From CAYYAQ01 sp964469555 (GTDB lineage Bacteria > Planctomycetota > UBA1135 > UBA2386): DNA of 20,511 nucleotides. Each line of letters starts with the position of its first letter. The stretch's first letter is position 1. Below are positions 1-8,600 of this stretch, in pieces. The position numbers were made by a program, and so were the translations under genes. The stretch lies in the NCBI GenBank assembly GCA_964469555.1, contig CAYYAQ010000095.1:1-20511 (forward strand), in the 5' to 3' direction. The notes beneath the pieces were generated by a model. The model saw nothing but the letters and a program-made list of their open reading frames with translations. It did no database searches and was not told where the DNA came from.

Positions 1-593
1 ACGCCGTCGTCGTGCACGAAGTCGATCGAGTGGTAGCCGGTTCGCCAGCCGTCCGTGCCGTTGACGGTCAGGGCTTCTGGCCAGTTCGGTCCGAGCGAAG
101 CGGCTGTGTTGTTGATGCGGTAGCCGTCGACCTCGATGCGCTCGCCGCGCCACGCGCGTTCGCGATCGCCCCCGCCGTCCGGTTGATAGCCGACGCGGAA
201 GATCTCCACTCGACCGACGACCCGGCCCAGGTTCGGACCTGCGGACAGCATGAGCTTGAATCCTTCACCAGGTTTGATGCTGTGTCGGTTCGTGTAGCCC
301 CAGATCCGCTGCGCGTGTTCGGACTGTGAACTCTTGTACCAGAACGACGCGCGTCGGCGGTACAGGATGCGTGCGATTACGTCGGGCCAGAACCGGCAGA
401 GCGCGCGGGTGACCAGTGCTGGGGCAGCGCGGGTGATTTTGGAGAGGGGGAACGCCACGGACTCGCCGACGACCGGATCGGTGTTGGCGGGACGGTAGGT
501 TGTTTGATGCGCGCATTCAAGGCGAGCGATCGGCACCGTGTGCCCGCTCTCGGAGGATGCCCGTCGCGTAATCGCAGCGAGTCTCCTCTTCAC
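1..593 (-). CDS. N,N-dimethylformamidase beta subunit-like domain protein (partial, C-terminus off the left edge)
   Basis: An open frame of about 197 codons runs off the left edge. It has no in-frame ATG, so I chose the GTG at 593, which gives a basic N-terminus (VKRRLAAITRR). A GTG at 536 is an alternative, and neither has a clear ribosome binding site. From about residue 105 the protein reads SIKPGEGFKLMLS, then VGRVEIFRVGY, then GPNWPEALTVN and DGWRTGYHSIDF. These match the order of elements I know from the C-terminal domain of DMFase large-subunit-like proteins: S-x-PG-x-x, a strand, R-x-G-[YW], NWP, and W-x-[ST]-G-x-Y. Proteins with this domain are often secreted and of unknown substrate in environmental bacteria, so the name does not imply dimethylformamide hydrolysis. 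The gene is divergent from the DUF1800 gene at 698. I am fairly confident that the frame is coding and moderately confident of the family. Confidence 0.55.
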   Translation of the reverse strand, partial: MKRRLAAITRRASSESGHTVPIARLECAHQTTYRPANTDPVVGESVAFPLSKITRAAPALVTRALCRFWPDVIARILYRRRASFWYKSSQSEHAQRIWGYTNRHSIKPGEGFKLMLSAGPNLGRVVGRVEIFRVGYQPDGGGDRERAWRGERIEVDGYRINNTAASLGPNWPEALTVNGTDGWRTGYHSIDFVHDDG

Positions 594-697
594 GTTGTGG
601 ATCGAGTCGCGTGTGCTAACATTACTGACTGCGCGGTCACTCGAGTTCGCGAGATCAAGTTCAATAGACCCAGCGGTCCAGTCACCGTTGAACTGTT

Positions 698-2335
698 ATG
701 ACAATCCCAGTTGCCACCCTGCTGTTTGTTGCGCTCGCTGGCGCAACGGCATTGTCCGCGCAAGAGCGAGGAGCGTCGGATCAGACGCCGCTGACCGAGA
801 CGGAGCGCATCCGCCACCTTCTCTCTCGGTTCTCTTTCGGTCTGACTCCCGGCATGGTCGAGGAGGTGCGTGCGAAAGGGATGGACGCGTGGTTCGAGGC
901 CAACTTGTCGAAGACCGATCAGTTTCAGGAGGATGGTTACCTCGTCAAGGTCCTCGCCTCGTTGAAGAGCATCGAGCTCCCGCTCGGCGAGTTGCTTTCG
1001 ACCTACAACCCCCGACTGCCCCGCAAGCCGACGTCGAAGGACCGGCAGCGAGTCAATCGGTTGCGAAACCAACCCCGGCAGGAGTTACGCGATGCGATCC
1101 TCTACCGCGCGGTGTTCGGAAGGAACCAGATCGTCGAGGTGGCGTCGGATTTCTTTCGCAATCACCTGAACGTCGACGTGAACAAGGGGGCGGTCCGGTA
1201 TCTGGCGACGAACTACGAGCGCGAAACCATCCGCGCCTCCGTCCTCGGAAACTTCGGCACGATGCTGCTGGCCAGCGCCAAACACCCCGCGATGTTGGTC
1301 TACCTGGACAATGCCCTGTCACGGCGCCCGATGTCCAAGGCCGAGTTGGGGGCGGTCGGTCGGCGTGTGCAGCGCAAGACCGGTTCTCGGTCGCGGGCGG
1401 AAGAGAGTATCGAGATTGCCAAGCAGCGCGGGTTGAACGAGAACTACGCTCGCGAGCTCTTGGAACTCCACACGCTCGGGGTGGACAAGTTCTATACGCA
1501 GCGCGACGTGATCGAAGTGGCCAAGGCCTTGACCGGATGGACCGTCCAGGTCGGTAGCGGCAAGAATCCGGGTTTCAGGTTCAGGGCCGACATGCACTGC
1601 CGAGGTGAGAAACGGTTTCTCGGCGGCATGATCGCATCCAACAACAAGAATCCGGTCGCGGAAGGCGAGGAGGTCATCCATCGCCTGAACCGCCACAAGG
1701 GCACGGCTCGTTTCCTTGGGTGGAAGTTGTGCCGCTACTTCGTCGACGACGAGCCGCCCGAGCCACTCGTCCGCCGAGTGGCCGCCGCGTTTCGTCGCAG
1801 CAAGGGAGACCTTCCAACCGTCTATCGCGCGATCTACAAGGACCGCTTGTTCTTCGATCCCCGGTATTTCCAGTCGAAGTTCAAGCGTCCCTTCGAGTTC
1901 CTCGTCAGTGCGCTCCGCGTCACGGGCGCTCGCATCACGTCGACCCGTGGGCTGCACAAGACCCTCGCGAATCTGAGTGAACCGATCTACGAGTGCGAAG
2001 ATCCGACTGGGTATTACGACCAAGCCGAAGCGTGGCGCGATCCTGGGGTCATGGCAGTGCGCTGGCAGTTCGCGATGAACCTCGCGCGCGGTCGGATTCC
2101 CGGCCTACGGATCCCGGACTCGTTCTATGAGGATCTCCCCGCGAACATTCCCCTCGCGTGGAAGGACCGGCTCGCGCCGCGCATCCTTCCGGCCGGGATG
2201 GGGGACGACACGAGAAAGGTAATGGACCAAATGGTGCGCGAGTACCTCGCGAAGAACAAGAGACCCAAACCAAGCGAGCTCGGCCCACTGATCGTCGGCC
2301 TGTTGCTCGGCTCTCCCGAATTCCAACGACAATGA
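698..2335 (+). CDS. DUF1800 family secreted protein
   Basis: The 545-residue protein starts at ATG 698 with a typical signal peptide (MTIPVATLLFVALAGATALSAQ, predicted cleavage near residue 21). Family signatures are clear: RIRHLLSRFSFGLTPGMVEE near residues 28-50, and the hallmark NENYARELLELHTLGV followed by YTQRDVIEVAKALTGW near residues 250-285. The length is usual for DUF1800. The biochemical role of the family is unknown. It nearly always pairs with a downstream DUF1501 gene, as here, and in planctomycetes these pairs are predicted to be exported. Its TGA stop overlaps the ATG of the DUF1501 gene (ATGA), which implies translational coupling. No strong Shine-Dalgarno sequence precedes the start. 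Confidence 0.93.
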   Translation: MTIPVATLLFVALAGATALSAQERGASDQTPLTETERIRHLLSRFSFGLTPGMVEEVRAKGMDAWFEANLSKTDQFQEDGYLVKVLASLKSIELPLGELLSTYNPRLPRKPTSKDRQRVNRLRNQPRQELRDAILYRAVFGRNQIVEVASDFFRNHLNVDVNKGAVRYLATNYERETIRASVLGNFGTMLLASAKHPAMLVYLDNALSRRPMSKAELGAVGRRVQRKTGSRSRAEESIEIAKQRGLNENYARELLELHTLGVDKFYTQRDVIEVAKALTGWTVQVGSGKNPGFRFRADMHCRGEKRFLGGMIASNNKNPVAEGEEVIHRLNRHKGTARFLGWKLCRYFVDDEPPEPLVRRVAAAFRRSKGDLPTVYRAIYKDRLFFDPRYFQSKFKRPFEFLVSALRVTGARITSTRGLHKTLANLSEPIYECEDPTGYYDQAEAWRDPGVMAVRWQFAMNLARGRIPGLRIPDSFYEDLPANIPLAWKDRLAPRILPAGMGDDTRKVMDQMVREYLAKNKRPKPSELGPLIVGLLLGSPEFQRQ

Positions 2336-3663
2336 GCACCGGTGACATGAACGCCAAACCCGAATTCAACCGACGCGCATTCCTGAGACTCGGCGGGAGC
2401 GGTGCCCTCGCGCTGAGTATGCCTCTCCCGCGGATCTACTTCGGTGATCCCGCGCGTGGAAAGACCAATCCACTCGTCTTGATCTACCTGCGCGGCGGTC
2501 AGGACGCCCTCAATACGGTGGTTCCGTACGGCGATCCGCGTTACTACGACATCCGCCCGACGATCGCGATTCCCAAGAAGGACGGACCCGACGGCAAGGG
2601 CGTGATCCCACTGGACAAGACGTTCGGCTTGCATCCGTCCTTGGCTGTGCTCAAGCCGCTGTTCGATCGGAAGCTCTTCGCTCCCATTATCAACGTCGGC
2701 TCGCCCCACCCGACCCGCAGCCACTTCGATGCCCAGGACTTCATGGAGTACGGGGCTCCTGGGCTGCGCAACGTCCGTTCCGGCTGGCTCAATCGGTACC
2801 TTCAGCAGACGCCCCGCAAGAACGAAGACGAGTCCGCGCTCCGCGCCATCGCGATGCAGGGTCTGCTGCCCCGTTCGGTGCGTGGTGAATATCCGGTGCT
2901 CGCCGTTCCTCGGACTAGTGGCCGTGGGCGGCGTGGTGCGGGACGAGGAGACGAGTTGCTGGACCTCTTCGACCGGCTCTACAAGAAACCGCGAGCCGCG
3001 AAGGACCCGAAGAAGAAGATGGCGGTGAAGTCCGCGTCCCGGCGCGAATCCGACCGGGTCGTCGTGGCCGGGCAGGCCACGATTCGAGCGCTGCGCCGGT
3101 ATCACGAGATCATGGACAAACCGGTCGGGCAGACGCGGGGCGTCGCATATCCGTCAGGCCGCCTCGGCGACAAGCTGAAGAAGATCGCCCAGCTGATCAA
3201 GTCCGGCGAGCCTGTGCAGATCGCGTGTGCGGACTATAACGGTTGGGATCACCACGCCAATGAGGGTGGCACCGACGGCACGATCGCACGGATGCTCGAT
3301 CACCTCGGGCGATCTCTAGCAGCCTTTGTTGCGGATCTCGGCGACGACGCCGAGCGGTGCTTGGTGCTCACGATGACCGAATTCGGTCGCACCTGTCGGG
3401 AGAACGGCAACCGCGGAACGGACCACGGCCACGGCGGAGTGATGTTGGCCGTTGGTGGTCGGGTCAAGGGCGGCGAGATCTACGGCAAGTGGAGCGGCCT
3501 CGAAGACAACGATCTCTACATGGGTCGGGATCTGAAGGTGACGACGGATTACCGCGACGTCATGAACGAAGTGTTGCGCAGCCAGCTGGACTTCACGGCG
3601 CCGCGCGGGTTCTTCCCCGACTACCAGCCCGGAAAGGGGCTGGGGTTCTTGCACAGAGGCTGA
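2332..3663 (+). CDS. DUF1501 family protein with Tat signal
   Basis: The protein has 443 residues. I chose ATG 2332 because it overlaps the stop of the DUF1800 gene (ATGA). The frame is open further upstream, but that part lies inside DUF1800 coding sequence; ATG 2347 is an alternative. The N-terminus has a twin-arginine signal (NRRAFLRLGGSGALALSM), so export of a folded protein by Tat is likely. Family motifs are PHPTRSHFDAQDFMEYG (about residues 124-140), DHHANEGG, GTDHGHGG (about 362-370) and RDLKVTTDYRDV (about 400-411). DUF1501 proteins belong to the alkaline phosphatase/sulfatase-like superfamily. Their substrate is unknown and they work with DUF1800 partners. The TGA stop ends one base before the convergent cytochrome gene's stop. 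Confidence 0.93.
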   Translation: MSTGDMNAKPEFNRRAFLRLGGSGALALSMPLPRIYFGDPARGKTNPLVLIYLRGGQDALNTVVPYGDPRYYDIRPTIAIPKKDGPDGKGVIPLDKTFGLHPSLAVLKPLFDRKLFAPIINVGSPHPTRSHFDAQDFMEYGAPGLRNVRSGWLNRYLQQTPRKNEDESALRAIAMQGLLPRSVRGEYPVLAVPRTSGRGRRGAGRGDELLDLFDRLYKKPRAAKDPKKKMAVKSASRRESDRVVVAGQATIRALRRYHEIMDKPVGQTRGVAYPSGRLGDKLKKIAQLIKSGEPVQIACADYNGWDHHANEGGTDGTIARMLDHLGRSLAAFVADLGDDAERCLVLTMTEFGRTCRENGNRGTDHGHGGVMLAVGGRVKGGEIYGKWSGLEDNDLYMGRDLKVTTDYRDVMNEVLRSQLDFTAPRGFFPDYQPGKGLGFLHRG

Positions 3664-4185
3664 CTACTTGGCGGGATCACATTTGCGAACCATGCGGACC
3701 AGGGCGTGGATCACCCCGGGACGATCCTGGTAGAGCGGGTTCGCCGTCATCAACGGGCTCAGCCCCACTGCCGGTCCACCATCCTTGATCACCTGGAAGA
3801 TCCGCTCATCGGTGGTCGACTTCTGCCACGCCGAATCGGTCCAGTTGCGGGGTTTTGGGTCGAGGCCGGCCGCGGCCGGACCGTCGCCCTTGCCCGTGGT
3901 ACCGTGGCACGTAGCGCAGAAGGTCTTGAACTGGAGCTTGGCAGCCTTCTTGTCCGCGGAGGTGTATTTTTCCTTGGTGGTTGTGCCAGCATTGACGTCG
4001 GCACCATCGGCCGCCCCCTTGGGGGGATCCACCTTCGCCGGATCTTTCTTCGCTGGGTCGGCGTTCGCCGTTGGGTTCTGGTTTGTTGATTTCACGGGGT
4101 CGTCGGCACTGCAGCCAGCGAAGACCATGGCAGCGGTGGCTAGTGCGGCGATGAAAAAGAGTACGCGTGTTCGCATTGGGTCCAT
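3664..4185 (-). CDS. c-type cytochrome lipoprotein
   Basis: The 173-residue protein starts at ATG 4185; an ATG nine bases downstream (MRTRVLFF) would give the same signal peptide. The hydrophobic segment ends in VFAGC, so Cys25 is the likely lipidated residue. A linker rich in Pro, Ala, Lys and Asp (about residues 30-70) follows. One haem-binding motif, CATCH (Cys90, Cys93, His94), is present, with Met146 in LSPLMTANPL as a plausible axial ligand. This is a single-haem cytochrome c of class I type, probably tethered to a membrane and exposed to the periplasm. Its redox partner cannot be told from the sequence. It converges on the DUF1800/DUF1501 pair with no intergenic space. Confidence 0.88.
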   Translation of the reverse strand: MDPMRTRVLFFIAALATAAMVFAGCSADDPVKSTNQNPTANADPAKKDPAKVDPPKGAADGADVNAGTTTKEKYTSADKKAAKLQFKTFCATCHGTTGKGDGPAAAGLDPKPRNWTDSAWQKSTTDERIFQVIKDGGPAVGLSPLMTANPLYQDRPGVIHALVRMVRKCDPAK

Positions 4186-4378
4186 GTCGGGACCAACGGA
4201 TGAATGAGCTCATGGATTTCCCCGATTCTGAGTTGGACGATCGATCCGGTACGCCTGCTCACGTGAGCGTCATAGATGGAAACGCGGAGCGATCGGGGCT
4301 CTCGCATAACGATCGCAACATGCACTACGTTGTGCGGCGAGGCTCAACCCCCACCGCTGACTCGCATTCCTAGCTGAC

Positions 4379-4462
4379 CTCGCCGTGCCCCGCGACCGTA
4401 TTGTTTCTCGCCGTGCCCCGCGACCGTATCGTTCCTCGCCATGGCCCGCGACCGTATCGTTG
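4379..4462 (+). repeat. three tandem 28-bp repeats upstream of the YfhO-like gene
   Basis: Three head-to-tail copies lie at 4379-4406, 4407-4434 and 4435-4462. Copies 1 and 2 differ at two positions. Copy 3 differs mainly where GTGCCC becomes ATGGCC, which creates an ATG at 4441. The period is not a multiple of three, so copies 1 and 2 are not in the same frame as copy 3. The array sits in the gap between the divergent cytochrome gene (start 4185) and the membrane protein. The rest of that gap (4186-4378) shows no gene and probably holds both promoters. Confidence 0.85.
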
Positions 4463-4533
4463 ATCAGTCAGCGCAAGAAACCGCGTCCGATGACGGCAAG
4501 CTTGATGCGCGTTCCCCGAAGGGAAAGATCCGC

Positions 4534-6714
4534 ATGGAGAGCTTGCTGGCGGCGCTGGCGCTTTGCGCCGTGCTCGTGGCCATGCTCTGGGATTCCCTGT
4601 TCGGCGGAAAGATCCTGACGCAAGCCGACGCGCTCTATCAATTCGCGCCGTGGGACGCAGTCGCGCCTCAGGACTTCCGGCCCTCGAACGAACTGTTGCT
4701 CGACCAGACCACCGGATTCCTCCCATGGTTGGACTTCCAGGCCGAGCGCATCCGGGATTTCGAACTCCCGCTGTGGAATCCCCACAACTTCTGCGGTCAA
4801 CCGCTCGTTGGGACGTACCAATCGGCTCTGTACTGGCCGATCAATTGGATCTACTACCTCTGGCCGTCCTGGCATGCGCACTCGTGGATGGCGCTCCTCC
4901 GGCTCTGGTTCGCCGGCTTCTTCACGTTCCTGTTCCTGCGTCGCCTCGGCGTGACCGCGGGAGCCGCGATGGTCGGAGGGCTCGGCTACATGCTGTCCGG
5001 GTTCATGGTCGCCTGGTTGAACCACCCGCACGTGAGTTGTGCGTTGTTCCTGCCGGCGATGCTGTGGATGGTCGAGCGGATGTCGACGCGGCCTGGGCCG
5101 CGCGAAGCAGCCCTTTTCGGAGTTCTATTCGGATTGCAACTGCTCGCGGGCCACGTGCAGACCGCGATCCATCACGGGATCTTCACCGCGGCGTACGCCG
5201 CGTTCTTCGTTGTCACGTCTCGGAAATCTCTCGGACACCGGATACGGTTTGCATGGTGGCTGGTGATGGGAGCCGGCCTGGGTGTGTTGCTCGCCGCGCC
5301 GCAGCTGATTCCGTTTTTCGAGTACCTGAACCACAGCCAGGCAGTCGACGTGTTCGACAGCATGGACACCGTCGGACGCGAGGGGGTATCCCGCGCGGCG
5401 GTTCTCATGCTCGATCCGTACTACTACGGCGCGCCTCACACTCACAACTACACGGGGCCACTGGGCCCCAACCTGAACTACAACGAGCTGATCGGCGGTT
5501 ACGTCGGACGTGTTCTCGTCCTGTTCGCGCTGGCCCAATCTTTCTGGATCGGGTGGCGAAGAAAGAGCCGCGGCGTGACGTTCTTCTTCCTGGGCGTCGT
5601 GGTCATCTCCGGCCTCGTCGCATTCCAGGTCGAACCGTTCTACTCGTTCTTCGATTCCATTCCGCGGTTGCGAAGCACGAAGCTGATGAGGGTTCTGCAG
5701 TTCGTCGCGTTCGGTCTGGCGGTCCTCGGCGCGATGGGTCTCGAGCGTTTAGTGCGCAAGTCCAGGTACCGCGTTCCCGTGATCATCCTCGTCTTCACGA
5801 TGATCGCGGGAGAACAGTTGTGGTTCGCGCGGGGATACAACCCGCAGGTCGACCGGGATCTTCTGATCCCGCGAACCGACGTGACCGACTACCTGCGCCG
5901 CGAGCAAGGGTTGCACCGCACGCTGGGCATCGACAACACGATTCTCAAGCCGAACGCGAATCTCTTCTACCGGATCAACATGGTGTCCGGCTACGACTCC
6001 ATGGAGGACAAGAGGCTGTCGGATCTCGTGCAGAAGTTGACCACCTTGCCGCCGAAGTTCCCTTTCGTCTCCCAGATTAGGGTATTCAATCGCGTCGAGG
6101 CGTTCCCGTTGATGTGCCTGATGGGGGTCCGCTTCTTCCTCAGCGGGGAGCCTCTGCCGGATCCCCTGCGCAAGACCCTCTCGGCGGAGGTCGACGTGTA
6201 CGAGAATCCGAACGTCATGCCGCGGGCGTTCCTCGCGCACGACGCGCGGGTCATTCCGGATTCGCAGGAGCGCCTGGAGTATCTCGGGAGCTCGCAGTTC
6301 GATCCGTGGATCGCGGTGCTCGAGTCCAGTCCGGTCGAGTCCTTGGAACCTCTGGACGGCGAAGGAGGTTCCGTCGAAACGGAGCTGGTGGAGATCGAGA
6401 GCTACGAACCGCGCCGAGTGGACATTCGCGTGCGGACCGAACGGCGCGCAGTTCTCGTTCTCAGCGATGTGTGGGATACCGGATGGCGGGCCGAAATCGT
6501 ACCCACGAGCAGTCCGGTAGGGGTGGTCGGCCGCGACGTGGGCATCGTGCGTGTTGACCACGCATTCCGCGGCGTGATCGTCGACCCCGGTGCCTGGACG
6601 GTGCGCTTCAGGTACGAGCCATTCTCGACGCGACTCGGCGTCGTGTTGGCTTTCTTCGCATTCCTCGGTCTCATCGTACTCGCCGCGCAACCCACGAGAA
6701 TGAAGCTCACGTGA
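4534..6714 (+). CDS. YfhO-like polytopic membrane protein
   Basis: The protein has 726 residues. An upstream in-frame ATG at 4441 would add 31 hydrophilic residues. I prefer 4534 because AAGGGA lies about 9 nt upstream, the extension has clearly lower third-position GC than the rest of the gene, and 4441 falls in a tandem repeat. The first helix (LLAALALCAVLVAMLW) is followed by a large extracytoplasmic loop reading LTQADALYQFAPWD, FLPWLDFQAERI and LPLWNPHNFCGQPL, typical of YfhO. Many further membrane helices follow to about residue 430. A soluble C-terminal part contains SDVWDTGWRAEI, and a final helix (LGVVLAFFAFLGLIVLAA) closes the protein. The family resembles glycosyltransferase-C membrane enzymes and is linked to glycosylation of cell-envelope polymers. 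The substrate here is unknown. Confidence 0.87.
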   Translation: MESLLAALALCAVLVAMLWDSLFGGKILTQADALYQFAPWDAVAPQDFRPSNELLLDQTTGFLPWLDFQAERIRDFELPLWNPHNFCGQPLVGTYQSALYWPINWIYYLWPSWHAHSWMALLRLWFAGFFTFLFLRRLGVTAGAAMVGGLGYMLSGFMVAWLNHPHVSCALFLPAMLWMVERMSTRPGPREAALFGVLFGLQLLAGHVQTAIHHGIFTAAYAAFFVVTSRKSLGHRIRFAWWLVMGAGLGVLLAAPQLIPFFEYLNHSQAVDVFDSMDTVGREGVSRAAVLMLDPYYYGAPHTHNYTGPLGPNLNYNELIGGYVGRVLVLFALAQSFWIGWRRKSRGVTFFFLGVVVISGLVAFQVEPFYSFFDSIPRLRSTKLMRVLQFVAFGLAVLGAMGLERLVRKSRYRVPVIILVFTMIAGEQLWFARGYNPQVDRDLLIPRTDVTDYLRREQGLHRTLGIDNTILKPNANLFYRINMVSGYDSMEDKRLSDLVQKLTTLPPKFPFVSQIRVFNRVEAFPLMCLMGVRFFLSGEPLPDPLRKTLSAEVDVYENPNVMPRAFLAHDARVIPDSQERLEYLGSSQFDPWIAVLESSPVESLEPLDGEGGSVETELVEIESYEPRRVDIRVRTERRAVLVLSDVWDTGWRAEIVPTSSPVGVVGRDVGIVRVDHAFRGVIVDPGAWTVRFRYEPFSTRLGVVLAFFAFLGLIVLAAQPTRMKLT

Positions 6715-6836
6715 GGGAGAACATGGAGGCGCTGTTGCGCGAGTGACGATTCCGTGGGCACGATGAGTTTGGTTTCGAGATGTACATTTTGTTTTGCCGA
6801 CGCCCGATATCAACACGGGCCATGCGCCTACTCACA

Positions 6837-6880
6837 TCCGAGACGATGACAGCGAAGATCCGAGACGATGACAACGAAGA
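6837..6880 (+). repeat. 22-bp direct tandem duplication spanning the radical SAM start codon
   Basis: Copies at 6837-6858 and 6859-6880 are identical except for one base (G to A in the second). Each contains an ATG followed by ACA. The second ATG, at 6868, opens the radical SAM gene. The first, at 6846, is 22 bases earlier and therefore out of frame; it would open a short unrelated frame ending at 7049. The 153-bp gap from the YfhO-like gene shows no other gene. Confidence 0.85.
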
Positions 6881-8139
6881 CCAGCCCGCTCAATCCGTCC
6901 AAGAACACGAAGCGCACGTACATTTTCAACACGGGGTGCATCAGGCGAGCACTCGACTCGACGCGCGTCTACGACTACCTGTTGAAGAACGGATGGTCGT
7001 TCACGAACAACATCGCGGCGGCCGATCTCGTGATCGTCAGCACGTGTAGCGCAGTCGAAAAATCGGAAGAGCTCTCGACGGTCGCGCTCCAACACGTCGC
7101 GAAGAAGATCAGGAAGCGTACGAAACTGATAATCACAGGCTGCCTGCCGAAGGTGAACCCCGAGATGATCCACGCGATTCCAGGCCTGGACGTATTCGAG
7201 TTCGTGCCGACCGGCGAATTGGAGAGACTGGATGACGTTCTCCAATCGGAGGTCAAGCTCGCCGACGTTCCCGACGCGAACCTCGTGACGAACGAAATCG
7301 GGCTGCTTGACTACGTTCTCGCGTACCGGTTGTTTCGACACTCGTTCTTCCTGAGTCTCTACAAGAAGATGAGCACGAGCCGCGTGTTCCTCAAGAGCAT
7401 CATCTTCATGTCGGAGATGTACAACCGTGGAAAACGCGTCCTCGGACTCGCGAACCGCGAAAAGATCGTCCCCTACTACAACCTGCGGATCGCTGAGGGA
7501 TGCGCATTCAACTGCTCCTACTGCTGCATCAAGACCGCGACGGGAAAGGTCAAGAGCAAGCCGATCGACGAGATCGTCGGTGAGTTCAAGAAGGGCTTGG
7601 CCGAAGGCCACAAGGTGTTCCAGCTCGTCTGCGAGGACGTCGGTTGCTACGGAATTGACAAGGGCAGCAGTATCACGGAACTGCTGCGTGTGCTGTTGGC
7701 GGTGGAAGGCGACTATCAGCTCGTGATGATCGACTTCGGCGGTCACTGGCTCGTCAAGTACTACGACGAGTTGAGAGAGCTCTTTCTCGCTCACCCCGAG
7801 AAGATCCGCGAGCTGTACGTCGCGCTCCAATCGGGCAGTGACAAGATCCTCAAGGCCATGAAGCGGCCGGAGCAGGCAGAACCCGTGCAGTCGAAGCTGA
7901 TCGAACTCCAACGCGACCTGCCGCACTTGATCTTGCGGACGACGGTCATCATCGGCTTCCCAGGTGAGACCCGCGAGGACTTCGAAAAGACCGTGCAGGC
8001 CGTGCAGCGGATAGGATTCCAGGCCGTCGAACTGAACAAGTACGAGGACCGGCCCGGAACGCTATCCAGCATGATGGGGGGCAAGATCTCCGACGTGGTC
8101 ATCGAGGAGAGGATCGAAGAGATCAGTCAGTACTGCTGA
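6868..8139 (+). CDS. methylthiotransferase-like radical SAM protein lacking a TRAM domain
   Basis: The 423-residue protein has the layout of MiaB/RimO/MtaB enzymes. An N-terminal UPF0004 domain carries the three cysteines expected to bind the auxiliary 4Fe-4S cluster: Cys24 (FNTGC), Cys60 (VIVSTC) and Cys92 (LIITGC). The radical SAM motif follows as Cys212-x3-Cys216-x2-Cys219 (GCAFNCSYC). Later SAM-domain signatures are present (LYVALQSGSDKILKAMKR, RTTVIIGFPGETREDF). Two things differ from canonical members. A hydrophobic stretch of about 55 residues (about 145-200) separates the two domains, and the protein stops where the RNA-binding TRAM domain would begin. Methylthiolation of an RNA or protein is the family reaction, but without TRAM a different substrate is plausible. 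It may be co-transcribed with the upstream membrane protein. Confidence 0.85.
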   Translation: MTTKTSPLNPSKNTKRTYIFNTGCIRRALDSTRVYDYLLKNGWSFTNNIAAADLVIVSTCSAVEKSEELSTVALQHVAKKIRKRTKLIITGCLPKVNPEMIHAIPGLDVFEFVPTGELERLDDVLQSEVKLADVPDANLVTNEIGLLDYVLAYRLFRHSFFLSLYKKMSTSRVFLKSIIFMSEMYNRGKRVLGLANREKIVPYYNLRIAEGCAFNCSYCCIKTATGKVKSKPIDEIVGEFKKGLAEGHKVFQLVCEDVGCYGIDKGSSITELLRVLLAVEGDYQLVMIDFGGHWLVKYYDELRELFLAHPEKIRELYVALQSGSDKILKAMKRPEQAEPVQSKLIELQRDLPHLILRTTVIIGFPGETREDFEKTVQAVQRIGFQAVELNKYEDRPGTLSSMMGGKISDVVIEERIEEISQYC

Positions 8140-8600
8140 TTGCTGCATCCAACTCACGTGCGCACTCGAGTGCGAGACTTCTGCTTGTGAACACGTGGAA
8201 TCAGCGCGGCGGCGAGAGGCTCGACGCTTGTGGGGGAATCTGATGCTCGACATGGTGAGGGTCGGCGCCGAGCGCTCTGCAGGCGATCCTCCATCTTGCG
8301 TAAGGATGAGTTAAGTCTAGTTGCGACAGTTTGTTGTGTAATGTGAAAGATCCGTCGACGCGGCGGATTCACGTGGTGGGAACGGCGTGCTTCCCGCCGA
8401 CGTGGCGTGCCGTCGATCCGAACCTCGCGACGCGGAATGATCATGACCGGCTCGAGCAGGCGCACTTCTCTCAAGCATTCCATGGTCGCCCAGGCTCCGA
8501 CATACTCGATCGCCGCCGAGTTGTTGTGCGAGTTCGTCGCGTTGCACGCCGCCGACGCGGGATCACCGCCGCGGCGACAGTTCGCGGAGGCTCCGGCGGC
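8140..8600. other. 461-bp stretch without a supported gene
   Basis: I find no convincing protein in any frame. The only clear structure is a perfect 14-bp palindrome at 8161-8174 (CGCACTCGAGTGCG), shortly after the radical SAM stop. A short frame from the ATG at 8437 ends at 8613, overlapping the next gene's GTG start, but its peptide resembles nothing I know. The promoter of the next gene probably lies here. Confidence 0.5.

Noticed and set aside
4379..4462. A CRISPR array
   Set aside because: The copies are directly adjacent with no spacers, and there are only three.
4563..6080. 505-codon plus-strand frame inside the YfhO-like gene
   Set aside because: An Arg-rich out-of-frame shadow; the YfhO frame has clear family motifs and membrane helices.
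8161..8174. Perfect 14-bp palindrome as an operator
   Set aside because: It is a single site just after a gene, with no second copy or regulator nearby to support a function.
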